NCBI GenBank assembly: GCA_963578705.1 | Contig: CAUZDT010000016.1 | Span: forward strand, 1 to 22,619 | DNA from: UBA8886 sp963578705 | Lineage (GTDB): Archaea; Thermoplasmatota; Poseidoniia; MGIII; CG-Epi1 | Direction: 5' to 3' | DNA length: 22,619 bases | Part shown: positions 1 through 6,816 of the stretch, piece after piece | How positions within the stretch are numbered: the first letter of the stretch is position 1 | Layout: each line of letters opens with the position of its first letter | The notes under the pieces: generated by a model | Told to the model about the DNA's origin: nothing | Databases searched by the model: none | What the model saw: the letters and a program-made list of their open reading frames with translations, nothing else | Program-made: the position numbers and the translations under genes

Positions 1-54
1 CTCCAGCTCGCGCCCTTCCTTCTGCTGCTGCTTCCGTCTCCGTTTTGACGCCAT
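1..54 (-). CDS. N-terminal fragment of an unknown gene, cut by the window edge
   Basis: Only the first 18 codons are visible. An ATG at 54-52 follows directly after the VKOR stop codon (TAG at 57-55), so the two genes abut and are probably translated from one message. The visible residues begin MASKRRRKQQQKEGRELE. This is a strongly basic, glutamine-rich start, as expected for a cytoplasmic tail in front of a membrane segment or for a nucleic-acid-binding protein. Because VKOR proteins are often paired with a membrane-anchored thioredoxin/DsbA partner, that is one possibility, but it is inference from position only. The function cannot be read from this fragment. Confidence 0.55.
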   Translation of the reverse strand, partial: MASKRRRKQQQKEGRELE

Positions 55-531
55 CTATTTCCCGAGCATTGCCCGCAGGTCATCCGCATAGGTGCGCAGC
101 GCGACTCCCGTCATCGCCAGCATCAACCCGAATGCCAGCAGGCAGAACGGGCACCACTGGTGGATGATAAAAGCCTCGGCGTAAGTTAGCCAGGCGCCGA
201 AGGCGCAGCCGCCGAGGCCGACCAGCGGCAACAGCCGCCGGTTGAGCAGCGTGCGCTCCCGGTCGAGGTTCAGGAAGCGGTCGAGCGCCAGCCCCCCGAT
301 GAACAGGAAGCCGAGCACCCCCAGCCACGCTACCGGAATCCCCAGCAGGGTCGCCTGCGCGCTCGCCAGCACCACGCCGCAATCGAGCCCCGGCAGGTCC
401 TGCGTCGGGCAGCCGCCGCCGCCGGCAACGAGGTGATGCAGGTAACTCAGGTAGAGCGAATCCGCGAGGCCGACCAGCGCCAGCAGTATGATAATGCGCA
501 GCGTCCGCTCCTCGCCTGACGGGAGTTCCAT
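55..531 (-). CDS. Vitamin K epoxide reductase (VKOR) family membrane protein
   Basis: A 158-aa polytopic membrane protein of the VKOR family, which reoxidises thioredoxin-like partners and so drives disulfide formation outside the membrane using quinone. The active-site motif W-CPFC is at residues 127-130, the loop cysteine pair is Cys41 and Cys51, and a Ser follows Cys51 by six residues as in the family. Four to five hydrophobic segments are visible. The ATG at 531 is preferred over an upstream in-frame ATG at 672, because the longer reading would overlap the divergent hydroxylase gene, has unlike composition and would lie across a TATA-like element. It abuts the truncated next gene, suggesting an operon for oxidative folding. 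The secreted cyclophilin at 1616 contains cysteines that such a system could oxidise (inference). Confidence 0.9.
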   Translation of the reverse strand: MELPSGEERTLRIIILLALVGLADSLYLSYLHHLVAGGGGCPTQDLPGLDCGVVLASAQATLLGIPVAWLGVLGFLFIGGLALDRFLNLDRERTLLNRRLLPLVGLGGCAFGAWLTYAEAFIIHQWCPFCLLAFGLMLAMTGVALRTYADDLRAMLGK

Positions 532-555
532 CGTACTGCACTGATTCAACCGACA

Positions 556-564
556 GGTTTTACT
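556..564 (-). promoter_or_regulatory. TATA-like element for the VKOR operon
   Basis: Read on the minus strand this is AGTAAAACC, centred about 29 nt before the ATG at 531. That spacing would place the start of transcription at or next to the start codon, as in leaderless archaeal messages. It is only moderately AT-rich, so the call is tentative. Confidence 0.4.
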
Positions 565-586
565 GCCTTCGCCGGTGGGGTGGGGC

Positions 587-592
587 AGGTGA
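587..592 (+). promoter_or_regulatory. Shine-Dalgarno site of the phenylalanine hydroxylase gene
   Basis: AGGTGA is complementary to the usual archaeal anti-SD (TCACCT) and lies 6 nt before the ATG at 599. It fixes that start and implies a transcript with a 5' leader, unlike most genes in this window, which have TATA-like elements placed for leaderless starts. No convincing TATA box was seen further upstream for this gene. Confidence 0.55.
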
Positions 593-598
593 AGCCCG

Positions 599-1573
599 AT
601 GCACAACCCCGAAACTGACGTGAACGAAGAGACGGACGAGGCCAACTCGGCGGTACGCATCGTCGGCGGCAACGTCTTCGTGGAACTCGACCCGGACCAT
701 CCCGGCTTCCAGGACGAGGGCTACCGCGAGCGGCGCAACGAAATCGCGAAAATCGCCATCGAGTGGAACGAGATGTCGATGGCCGAGCGACGCACGCAGA
801 AAATCCCGGAGGCGCCCTACAGCGAAGAGGAGCACGGCGTCTGGGCCGCCATCATGGAGCGCATGCAGCCGATGCACCAGAAGTACGCTTGCCGGCAGTA
901 CCTAAAGCACGCTGCGCAGCTCGACCTGCCGAGCGACCGCATCCCGCAGTTGCAGTGGATTTCGGAGCGATTGCATCCGCTCACCGGCTTCCGGCAGGAG
1001 CCGGTCGGCGGTTTAGTCCATCCCAAGACCTTCCACACTGCGCTGGCGAACAAGGTGTTCCTCTCGACACAGTACATCCGCCATTCTTCACATCCATTCT
1101 ACACTCCCGAGCCGGACGTGGTGCACGAGCTGGTGGGCCACACCGCGATGCTCGCCGTTCCCGAGTGGGCTGAGCTGAATACCCTCTTTGGCGAGGCGGA
1201 CATGCGCACACAGTCGGAAGCCGCGATTACGCGGCTTGGCACCGTCTTCTGGTTCGTGATGGAGTTTGGCGCCTGCCGCGAAAATGGCGACATCAAGGCG
1301 TTCGGGCCGGGGATGCTCTCCTCGTTCGGGGAGATTGAGCACGCCTGCACCGCCGGCGCAGCGTGCGGCAAGGAGGACGCGTGCGTCTGCGACCCCGAAA
1401 TAGAGTACCGTACCCCTGATTTCGAGGAAATCGAGACGCGCCCCTACGACGTCACGAAATACCAGCCGATGCTCTACCTGTGGGACTCGTTCGAGCAGAT
1501 GTTCGAGAAGACAAGCGAATTCGTAAAAGCGTGGGGCACCGAGGCGGACCCGCGGCGCGAGTTGCACCAGTAA
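599..1573 (+). CDS. Aromatic amino acid (phenylalanine-4-) hydroxylase
   Basis: A 324-aa pterin-dependent monooxygenase of the aromatic amino acid hydroxylase family, which converts phenylalanine to tyrosine with O2 and a tetrahydropterin on a non-haem iron. The 2-His-1-Glu facial triad is visible: VHELVGH gives His176 and His181, and WFVMEFG gives Glu222, with spacing close to the animal enzymes. The conserved SSFGEIEH stretch follows near 241-248, then the family's C-terminal YQPMLYLWDSFEQM. There is no N-terminal ACT regulatory domain, as in bacterial enzymes. Odd feature: between the SSFGE motif and the C-terminal helices is a cysteine-rich insertion (Cys250, 256, 262, 264) not expected in this family. 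The family is uncommon in archaea, so lateral origin is likely. The start is set by AGGTGA six bases upstream. Confidence 0.92.
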   Translation: MHNPETDVNEETDEANSAVRIVGGNVFVELDPDHPGFQDEGYRERRNEIAKIAIEWNEMSMAERRTQKIPEAPYSEEEHGVWAAIMERMQPMHQKYACRQYLKHAAQLDLPSDRIPQLQWISERLHPLTGFRQEPVGGLVHPKTFHTALANKVFLSTQYIRHSSHPFYTPEPDVVHELVGHTAMLAVPEWAELNTLFGEADMRTQSEAAITRLGTVFWFVMEFGACRENGDIKAFGPGMLSSFGEIEHACTAGAACGKEDACVCDPEIEYRTPDFEEIETRPYDVTKYQPMLYLWDSFEQMFEKTSEFVKAWGTEADPRRELHQ

Positions 1574-1585
1574 CTAGCGGCGCAG

Positions 1586-1593
1586 CTATTTAC
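1586..1593 (+). promoter_or_regulatory. TATA-like element for the cyclophilin gene
   Basis: CTATTTAC in the 42-nt gap after the hydroxylase stop is centred about 26 nt before the ATG at 1616, matching a leaderless archaeal promoter and supporting that start. Confidence 0.5.
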
Positions 1594-1615
1594 GCCCCCA
1601 AATCATGCACGGGTA

Positions 1616-2434
1616 ATGCGAGCCGCAATCTCGGTGCTATTTCTGTTAATCCTCGCCCCGGCCGCGGCGGCGGAGCCAAGCCCGATGGAGACGTCGTTTG
1701 CGGGTAACCCCCTCGTAATCATTAACATCACTTACGACCCTGGGCCGGGCGGCGGCGACGGTTTCGAGGGCGAAATCGTGCTCGAGTTGTTCCTGAACTG
1801 GGCGCCGATTACCGTCAGCAACTTCCTCGGGCTGGTGAACCAGTCGTTCTACGACGGCATCTTCTACCATCGCATCATCGACGGCTTCGTCATTCAGTCG
1901 GGCGACCCCCAGTGCACGGCCGTCGGCATCTACCCCGCCACGAACCTGAACTGCTCCGAAGGCGGCAGCGGCGAGACCATCCCCTTCGAGTGGGACGCCA
2001 ATCTGACGCACGTCAACGGCGCCATCGGCATGGCGCGCGGCGCCGACCCCGACAGCGCCGAGAGTCAGTGGTACATCTGCGACGAGCCGCAGCACCAGCT
2101 CGACCATGGCAACCGCACGCTGCCCGACGACCCTGGCTATGCGGTCTTCGGCGTCGTCCGCGAAGGCCTCGAGCTGGTGCGCGCCGCCGCCGCGGTGCCG
2201 ACGACCAACGACATCGACGGCGACGGCCCGACCCCGCGCGCGCAGGGCGGCCCCGACCGGCCGCTCTACGAAGTGCACATCAATTCCGTCACGCTCAGCG
2301 GCTGGGTGCCGGGGCCGCCCGCACCAGCCCCGGCCCCGGAACGGGTCCCGGCGGCACTGCTACTGACCGGTACGCTGGCGGTCGCTGGCGCGCTCGGTGC
2401 GATGTGGTGGCTGCGCCGTCCGGCAGGCGATTAA
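1616..2434 (+). CDS. Secreted, membrane-anchored cyclophilin-type peptidyl-prolyl isomerase
   Basis: A 272-aa cyclophilin that would catalyse proline cis-trans isomerisation in proteins outside the cell membrane. Residues 1-19 form a signal peptide ending in AAAA. The cyclophilin fold runs from about 34 to 230, with the catalytic stretch FYHRIIDGFVIQSGDP (Arg86 being the key arginine), the ESQWYI segment near 149-154 (Trp replaces the usual Phe) and YAVFGVV near 175-181. A proline/alanine linker (231-242) leads to a C-terminal hydrophobic segment (about 245-262) followed by RR, so the enzyme is anchored with its domain outside. Cys100, Cys113 and Cys155 lie in the extracytoplasmic domain and the first two could form a disulfide, a possible link with the nearby VKOR gene (inference). 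Acidic inserts around 200-215 lengthen the usual fold. Confidence 0.92.
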   Translation: MRAAISVLFLLILAPAAAAEPSPMETSFAGNPLVIINITYDPGPGGGDGFEGEIVLELFLNWAPITVSNFLGLVNQSFYDGIFYHRIIDGFVIQSGDPQCTAVGIYPATNLNCSEGGSGETIPFEWDANLTHVNGAIGMARGADPDSAESQWYICDEPQHQLDHGNRTLPDDPGYAVFGVVREGLELVRAAAAVPTTNDIDGDGPTPRAQGGPDRPLYEVHINSVTLSGWVPGPPAPAPAPERVPAALLLTGTLAVAGALGAMWWLRRPAGD

Positions 2435-2441
2435 TATTAAG
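2430..2441 (+). promoter_or_regulatory. TATA box of tRNA-Glu
   Basis: The run ATTAATATTAAG overlaps the stop codon of the cyclophilin gene and is centred about 30 nt before the tRNA 5' end at 2466. It is the most AT-rich stretch in the neighbourhood and correctly placed for an archaeal tRNA promoter. Confidence 0.65.
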
Positions 2442-2465
2442 CCCCGCCCGCCACGGTGGGCCTGT

Positions 2466-2540
2466 GCTCCCGTGGTGTAGTCAGGCCCATCATCTCGGCC
2501 TTTCGAGCCGAGGACCCGGATTCGAATTCCGGCGGGAGCA
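2466..2540 (+). tRNA. tRNA-Glu (anticodon TTC)
   Basis: The acceptor stem is GCTCCCG (2466-2472) paired with CGGGAGC (2533-2539), with discriminator A at 2540 and CCA encoded at 2541-2543. The anticodon arm is TCGGC, loop CTTTCGA, GCCGA, giving anticodon TTC, which reads GAA/GAG. The T arm is CCGGA, TTCGAAT, TCCGG. All arms are canonical and there is no intron in the anticodon loop. Confidence 0.95.
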
Positions 2541-2554
2541 CCAGGACCCTTTGT

Positions 2555-2573
2555 CGGCCAGCTCTGCTGGCCG
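2555..2573. terminator. Strong hairpin between two convergent tRNA genes
   Basis: CGGCCAGC and GCTGGCCG form a perfect 8-bp stem with loop TCT. With one bulged T it continues as TTTG/CAAA. The element lies 12 nt after the tRNA-Glu CCA end and about 75 nt beyond the tRNA-Ser 3' end, so it could halt or process transcripts from either side. On the minus strand T-tracts precede it. A second perfect inverted repeat, TTCGCA-ATC-TGCGAA, is at 2607-2621. Nothing else was recognised in the gap 2544-2648. Confidence 0.45.
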
Positions 2574-2651
2574 CAAAACGCCCACCAAAACATAACATCG
2601 TGCTTATTCGCAATCTGCGAAATGGTTGTGGAAATGGCGGCACTACATTGG

Positions 2652-2735
2652 CGCCGAGGGCGAGATTTGAACTCGCGAGGGAAAATTCCCACGGGCTTTC
2701 CAGGCCCGCGCAATTCCGGGCTATGCGACCTCGGC
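2652..2735 (-). tRNA. tRNA-Ser (anticodon GGA)
   Basis: Read on the minus strand the acceptor is GCCGAGG paired with CCTCGGC, with discriminator G (2652) and CCA encoded at 2651-2649. The D stem is GCA/TGC, the anticodon arm is CGGGC, loop CTGGAAA, GCCCG, giving anticodon GGA (codons UCC/UCU). A long variable arm (GGGAA...TTCCC) is typical of serine tRNAs, and the T arm is GCGAG, TTCAAAT, CTCGC. There is no intron. Confidence 0.94.
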
Positions 2736-2758
2736 GCGGCGGCGCCACCTCGCTCGCG

Positions 2759-2765
2759 CTTTAGA
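2759..2765 (-). promoter_or_regulatory. TATA-like element of tRNA-Ser
   Basis: Minus-strand TCTAAAG is centred about 27 nt before the tRNA-Ser 5' end at 2735, the only AT-rich run in an otherwise GC-rich upstream region. Confidence 0.4.
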
Positions 2766-2810
2766 GGCTTGTGGACCGGCAGCGGACCGGCACACTTATA
2801 CGGCAGGAGT

Positions 2811-2817
2811 CATATTT
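2811..2817 (+). promoter_or_regulatory. TATA-like element of the 89-aa gene
   Basis: CATATTT is centred about 29 nt before the ATG at 2843. A second AT-rich run, CACTTATACGG, lies near 2793-2803. Either could be the TBP site. Confidence 0.4.
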
Positions 2818-2842
2818 GAGGGAACTGCGCGCGGCCTGATTC

Positions 2843-3112
2843 ATGAAACCTGACGAAAAGAAAAGACTGGATTCAGTAATAGAAATGCTCCGGGCCATCT
2901 ACTACCCGGGACACCATACCACCGCGCAGCGGGTTATCGAGCGGCACCTCATCCGCGAGTTCGGCTATCGCCCCCGCGAGGCGACCTATTTTGGTTCGAA
3001 GGTCATCGAGGCGCTGACCGAGATGGAACTGATTTCGCAGGCGCCCGAGGACACGACGCGCAATACCCTCTGGCGGGTCAACCTGCGCCGGCTCAAGCAG
3101 CTCGACAGCTAA
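2843..3112 (+). CDS. Small hypothetical protein, winged-helix-like
   Basis: An 89-aa basic, soluble protein that I cannot assign to a named family. Its predicted pattern is helix (6-20), helix (25-38 with TTAQRVIERHLIREFG), helix (43-60, REATYFGSKVIEALTEMELI) and a short strand-rich end (TLWRVNLRRLKQL). This resembles a compact winged helix whose last part is the wing, so DNA binding is possible but not shown. The gene is monocistronic with its own TATA-like element. Its stop codon TAA (3110-3112) overlaps the stop codon TAG of the convergent coaBC gene (3111-3109). Confidence 0.7.
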   Translation: MKPDEKKRLDSVIEMLRAIYYPGHHTTAQRVIERHLIREFGYRPREATYFGSKVIEALTEMELISQAPEDTTRNTLWRVNLRRLKQLDS

Positions 3113-4275
3113 TTCGCGACGCGGTCCAGGATGGCGTTCGCGAGCGCCTGCTTGCTGCCGCTGGCGCCCTCCGCTGCGGCGTCGCGGCTCACTAGCACGA
3201 CCCGTGCCGCCTCGGCTTCCATCGCGTCGGCGCTGTTCGCCACCACGAGGTCGGCATACTCCAGCGGTGCCTCGGCTTTCTTTATTAACTCGTCGTCAGA
3301 AGCATCTGACGCCAGTTTGAACGCCACCAGCTTGCCAGCGTGCACGTTGCGCAGCAGCGGCAGCAGCTTCGGCGCTGGCTCCAGCTCGAGCTTCAGCCGC
3401 CGGCCGGAGGCAATCTTGCCCCGCTGCCGCGCTGGCTGGAAATCGGCCAGCGCGGCCGGCAGCAAAATCGTGTTCCACTCGCCCAGTGTTTCCACTTTTG
3501 CGACCAGTTCGGCGAGCGTCGTGAAGCGCTCGAGTGGAATCCAGTTTCCCGGGGTAATGGTAGCCGAGCCGAGCCATAGCTCGGCCCCGGCGCCGCGCGC
3601 GAACGCCTCCTCGACCAGCGCGACCGCCATGCGGCCGCTGGAGCGGTTGCCCAGCACGCGCACGTCGTCGAGCGGCTCGGCGGTGCCGCCGCCAATCACC
3701 AGCACTCGCTGCCCCGCGAGGTCGCGCTGGCCGGCGAGCCGGCAGGCCCACGCCGCGATGACTTCGCGCGACGGCAGCTTCGCCTTGCCCTCCTCGAGCA
3801 GCGGGTCGAGCACGGTCGCGATTTTGCGTGCGGCGCGCAGGTTCTCGCGCACGACGGGCGATTTGGCCATGCGGCCGTCCATGGCGGGCGCGATGAGCAG
3901 CGGGACGCCCGCGCCGAGTAGCGTCAGCACGAATAGCGTCGGCGGGGTATCGCCGATGCCGTGGACCACCTTCGCCAGCGACGAGGCGGTGCAGGGCGCC
4001 AGCACGAGCAGGTCGGTGTCCGCGGTCACGTGCTCGACCTGGCCGGTTATTTCAGTAACCGGCGGTCGGCCGCACGCGAATTCCAGCGCTTTGCGGCCGA
4101 CGATTTCGAGCGCCGCCGGCGAGGCGACGATGTGCACCTCGGCGCCGTGCCGCAGCAGCTCGCGCGCCAGCCCGACCGATTCCACTGCCGCGACCGAGCC
4201 GGTGACGGCCAGCCAGACGGTGCGGTCGGCGAGGGCGGGGCTGCGCTGCGCGACGTTGCGCGCGGGGTGCTTCAT
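3109..4275 (-). CDS. coaBC: Bifunctional phosphopantothenoylcysteine decarboxylase / phosphopantothenate-cysteine ligase
   Basis: A 388-aa fused CoaBC (Dfp) enzyme of coenzyme A synthesis: the ligase couples cysteine to phosphopantothenate and the FMN-dependent decarboxylase then yields phosphopantetheine. The decarboxylase half (about 17-185) shows the flavoprotein start VWLAVTGSVAA, the catalytic His82 in VEHVTAD, the FMN/active-site motif APAMDGRM (129-136) and the clamp EGKAKLP (162-168), the form I associate with archaeal enzymes, which lack the clamp cysteine of E. coli Dfp. The ligase half (about 188-388) has VLVIGGGTAEPLDDVR, NRSSGRM (210-216), AALADFQP and the conserved lysine region RGKIAS. 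Its ATG overlaps the stop of the upstream regulator-like gene (ATGA), so it is translationally coupled and probably last in a three-gene operon. Confidence 0.95.
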   Translation of the reverse strand: MKHPARNVAQRSPALADRTVWLAVTGSVAAVESVGLARELLRHGAEVHIVASPAALEIVGRKALEFACGRPPVTEITGQVEHVTADTDLLVLAPCTASSLAKVVHGIGDTPPTLFVLTLLGAGVPLLIAPAMDGRMAKSPVVRENLRAARKIATVLDPLLEEGKAKLPSREVIAAWACRLAGQRDLAGQRVLVIGGGTAEPLDDVRVLGNRSSGRMAVALVEEAFARGAGAELWLGSATITPGNWIPLERFTTLAELVAKVETLGEWNTILLPAALADFQPARQRGKIASGRRLKLELEPAPKLLPLLRNVHAGKLVAFKLASDASDDELIKKAEAPLEYADLVVANSADAMEAEAARVVLVSRDAAAEGASGSKQALANAILDRVAN

Positions 4276-5159
4276 GCCAGTTCCCCCACGACGCGCCTAT
4301 AAGAATCCAGCACCAGCTCGACGCGCGTCTCGATTGCCTGCCACGCCGTGGCGAGCGAGCCGCCCCGCAGGTGGAAGGCGCTGGCGGGGGGGCCGCCGTC
4401 GACGGCGCGGCAGCGCGCCAGCATTCCCAGCGAGAGCAGCTTGTTGATGTGGCGGTAGGCGGTCGGCCGCGTGGTCTCGGCCCACACCGCGACTTCCTCC
4501 GCGGTCCAGGCTCGGTCGGGCCGTTGCAGGAAGCAGCCGTCGAGGATGCGGAACGGCATCGAGTCGGCAATCGGGTAGTGGTGCGCCGAGAAGTAGCCGA
4601 CCCCTTCACCCAGCCGCGCTAGCAGCTTCGCTGGCGCGTTGCCTGACGGGGGGACTTCGCGCAGCTCGATATCGAAATGGTCCTCCTTCTCGACCGCCAG
4701 CATCCCCTCCGGGAGCGTGGCGCCGCTGGCGCCATATTCGCCGGCGAGCGATTGCGCGGCGTCGCGGTAGCCGGTGAGGCAGGCGCGCGCATGGAGTTCC
4801 ACGCCTTCCCACGCCCGCGATAGCGAGTGGTGCCAGAGCCGCACCCGCTTCGGATCATCCGCCTTACCGGGGAAATCCTCGGTCAGCAGCCCCAGTTCGC
4901 GCAGCCATTGCAGGTGGCGGTAGACCGCCTGTACCGGCACCTCGAGGGCAGTGGCCAGTTCGCCGGTGGTCCAGCCCTGCTTGGGGTGCGGCAGCAGGCA
5001 GCGCGTGAAGAGCCGGCGACCCACGAGCGCGCGCTGCCGTTCGGCGAGCCGCGGGCTGTCGCTGCCGAGGAAACCAGTTGCCTGCAGGAACTGGCTCGCG
5101 AGCGCGTCACGCTCGCTGCCGGGCGCGGGCGCCAAGCTGCGCAAGCGCAACCGGAACAC
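4272..5159 (-). CDS. Protein with two winged-helix domains, probable transcription regulator
   Basis: A 295-aa soluble protein with two similar helix-turn-helix units: WTTGELATALEVPVQAVYRHLQ near 63-84 and WTAEEVAVWAETTRPTAYRHIN near 218-239. Both end in (A)YRH, then a hydrophobic LGLL/LGML turn into a wing. The middle (about 120-200) contains an acidic strand region that could bind a ligand. The start is GTG at 5159, immediately after the TGA of the membrane TPR gene (TGAGTG junction). No ATG occurs in the first half of the reading frame, so GTG is the best start. The stop overlaps the coaBC start. The position suggests it might regulate or sense CoA-related metabolism, but that is inference. 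I do not recognise a named family. Confidence 0.75.
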   Translation of the reverse strand: MFRLRLRSLAPAPGSERDALASQFLQATGFLGSDSPRLAERQRALVGRRLFTRCLLPHPKQGWTTGELATALEVPVQAVYRHLQWLRELGLLTEDFPGKADDPKRVRLWHHSLSRAWEGVELHARACLTGYRDAAQSLAGEYGASGATLPEGMLAVEKEDHFDIELREVPPSGNAPAKLLARLGEGVGYFSAHHYPIADSMPFRILDGCFLQRPDRAWTAEEVAVWAETTRPTAYRHINKLLSLGMLARCRAVDGGPPASAFHLRGGSLATAWQAIETRVELVLDSYRRVVGELA

Positions 5160-6785
5160 TCAGCTCCACCCCTCGCCGCCCAGCTTCTCGAGGATGAGCG
5201 CTTTGAACTGCCGCGCCTTGCGGTGGCCCGGGTCGAGCGCCAGCAGCTTGTGCAGGTCGGCCATCGCGTCCGCCAGCTGCCTCGACTGGTAGTGCTGGTC
5301 AGCCCGCTCCCATAGCGCCCGGGCGTTGTCGGGGTCCGCCTCGAGGATGCGCGTCAGCGCCATCAGCACCAGCTCGGGGCTCTGCTGCAGCCGGTAGACT
5401 TCGGCCAGTTTCCACCAGCCCTCCTTCAGGTCGGGCTGGTGCTGCACCGCGCGGGAGTAGCCTTTCTCGCAGGCGCGCTCGAAATCCTCCAGGCTGAGGT
5501 AAATGTCGCCGCGTGCCATGTAGGGGTCGGGATTCTCCGGCTCGAGGGCGATTGCCTGCTCCAAGGTTTTGAGCGCGTCGCGCACCTTACCCATCCCGGC
5601 CAGTACCCGCCCCAGCCCGAGGTAGGCGGGCGCCGGCTTGCAACCCAGCTCGAGGCCGGTCAGCAGCGCCTCCTCCGCCTCGGGCAGCTCGGCCAGCCGC
5701 TCGCGCGCGAGGCCAAGCGCCAGCCACGCCTCGGGGAATGTATACTCCAGCTCGGTCGCCTGCGCGAAGCACCGGGCGGCGCCGGGCCACTGCCCCAGCC
5801 GCCGGTAGAGGGTGCCTTTCTCGAACCAGAGTTGCTCGTCCTGCGGCGCAATTTCGAGTGCCATCGAGAAGTAGGTAATCGCACGGTCATACTGCCGGTG
5901 CCCCAGCAGCGCGCGCGCCTTCGACGCCCAGAGCCGTTCGTCCTCGAGCAGCATTCCGTCCTGCTGCGCACGGCGCATCACGCGGTTGGCCGCCTCGAGC
6001 GCCGCTGAAGGATGGCTGCCCGCCAGTGCGCTCTCGACCTCGGTCAGCATCGCGCGTCGCGCTTCGCGGTCGCTGCGGCGCAGCAGGAACAGCATCCCGC
6101 TGCCGGACATCGTCAGGCCACCGCCGAGCAGTCCGCCCGCCGCCACTTCGGGCGAGACCAGCCAGCCGAGGCAGCCGAGGCCAGCGAGGTAGCAGCCCAG
6201 CACGAAGCCCGCCAGCTGGTAGCGCCGGTGGTGGAGGCCCGCCATTCCCAAGCCTAGCAGCAGTAGCGGCAGCAGCATCCAGACCGCTTCCGGCCGCAGC
6301 ACCGCCAGCGGCAGGATGGCGCCGCCGCCGAGCGCCATCGAGATTCCGAGGCTGAGCTGGCTCTGCGGTAGCAGCCCTTGCCCTCGCAGCAGCAGGATGA
6401 CGCCGACGCCGCCTACGGCGGTCGCCACGGCGACCGCCCACGCCAGCGCAAGCCAGATGCTGATGCTGGCCGCCACGACGCCTCCTAGCGACAGGACGAT
6501 GCCAGCGGTGAGGGTGTCGCCCGGCTCGCGGCGGCCGGTGTGCAGGTTGAGCATCAGCAGCAGCCCCAGCCCGCCCCAGATGAACAACAGCGCGCCCAGT
6601 ACGACGCCGCCCAGCTGCAATTGCGCCAGCCCGGTGACGCGCCAGACCGCCAGGTCGGCCCACGCCAGCGCCAGCAGCGCCAGTGCGGAGAGCACGGTGT
6701 CGCGGCTGCGTCCGCGCAGGAAATCCTGTATTCCCTGCACGACGTGCCCCGTTTCCGCTGCGTCCCCTTCGTCGCTTGCGTCCAT
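5160..6785 (-). CDS. Multi-spanning membrane protein with C-terminal TPR repeats
   Basis: A 541-aa protein. Residues about 28-230 contain roughly eight hydrophobic helices; an acidic 27-residue N-terminus precedes them. From about 240 onwards there are six to seven tetratricopeptide repeats, for example residues including ALLGHRQYDRAITYFSMALE, LWFEKGTLYRRLGQWPGAAR, AYLGLGRVLAGMGKVRDALK and PYMARGDIYLSLEDFERACE. TPRs form scaffolds for protein partners. The partner is unknown. The ATG at 6785 is chosen because an AT-rich element (6801-6815) lies in front of it and the longer open frame to 7205 overlaps the upstream ATP-grasp gene. It heads an apparent operon with the winged-helix gene and coaBC. 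Confidence 0.85.
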   Translation of the reverse strand: MDASDEGDAAETGHVVQGIQDFLRGRSRDTVLSALALLALAWADLAVWRVTGLAQLQLGGVVLGALLFIWGGLGLLLMLNLHTGRREPGDTLTAGIVLSLGGVVAASISIWLALAWAVAVATAVGGVGVILLLRGQGLLPQSQLSLGISMALGGGAILPLAVLRPEAVWMLLPLLLLGLGMAGLHHRRYQLAGFVLGCYLAGLGCLGWLVSPEVAAGGLLGGGLTMSGSGMLFLLRRSDREARRAMLTEVESALAGSHPSAALEAANRVMRRAQQDGMLLEDERLWASKARALLGHRQYDRAITYFSMALEIAPQDEQLWFEKGTLYRRLGQWPGAARCFAQATELEYTFPEAWLALGLARERLAELPEAEEALLTGLELGCKPAPAYLGLGRVLAGMGKVRDALKTLEQAIALEPENPDPYMARGDIYLSLEDFERACEKGYSRAVQHQPDLKEGWWKLAEVYRLQQSPELVLMALTRILEADPDNARALWERADQHYQSRQLADAMADLHKLLALDPGHRKARQFKALILEKLGGEGWS

Positions 6786-6800
6786 GTAAAGCCTTACTGC

Positions 6801-6815
6801 TGATATATTACAATT
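6801..6815 (-). promoter_or_regulatory. TATA box of the TPR / winged-helix / coaBC operon
   Basis: Minus-strand AATTGTAATATATCA lies in the 31-nt gap between the ATP-grasp stop and the ATG at 6785, centred about 22 nt before the ATG. It is by far the most AT-rich run within this GC-rich stretch, and marks the start of a new transcription unit. Confidence 0.6.
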
Positions 6816-6816
6816 A

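Noticed and set aside
2651..2737. Nine-base-pair extended acceptor stem for tRNA-Ser
   Set aside because: Shifting the ends to 2735 and 2652 gives a standard 7-bp acceptor, discriminator G and an encoded CCA, so the two extra pairs are flanking coincidence.
3131..4447. 438-codon open frame on the plus strand across coaBC
   Set aside because: It is antisense to a clearly recognised CoaBC, rich in Ser/Ala/Arg as expected for the shadow frame of GC-rich DNA, and shows no domain.
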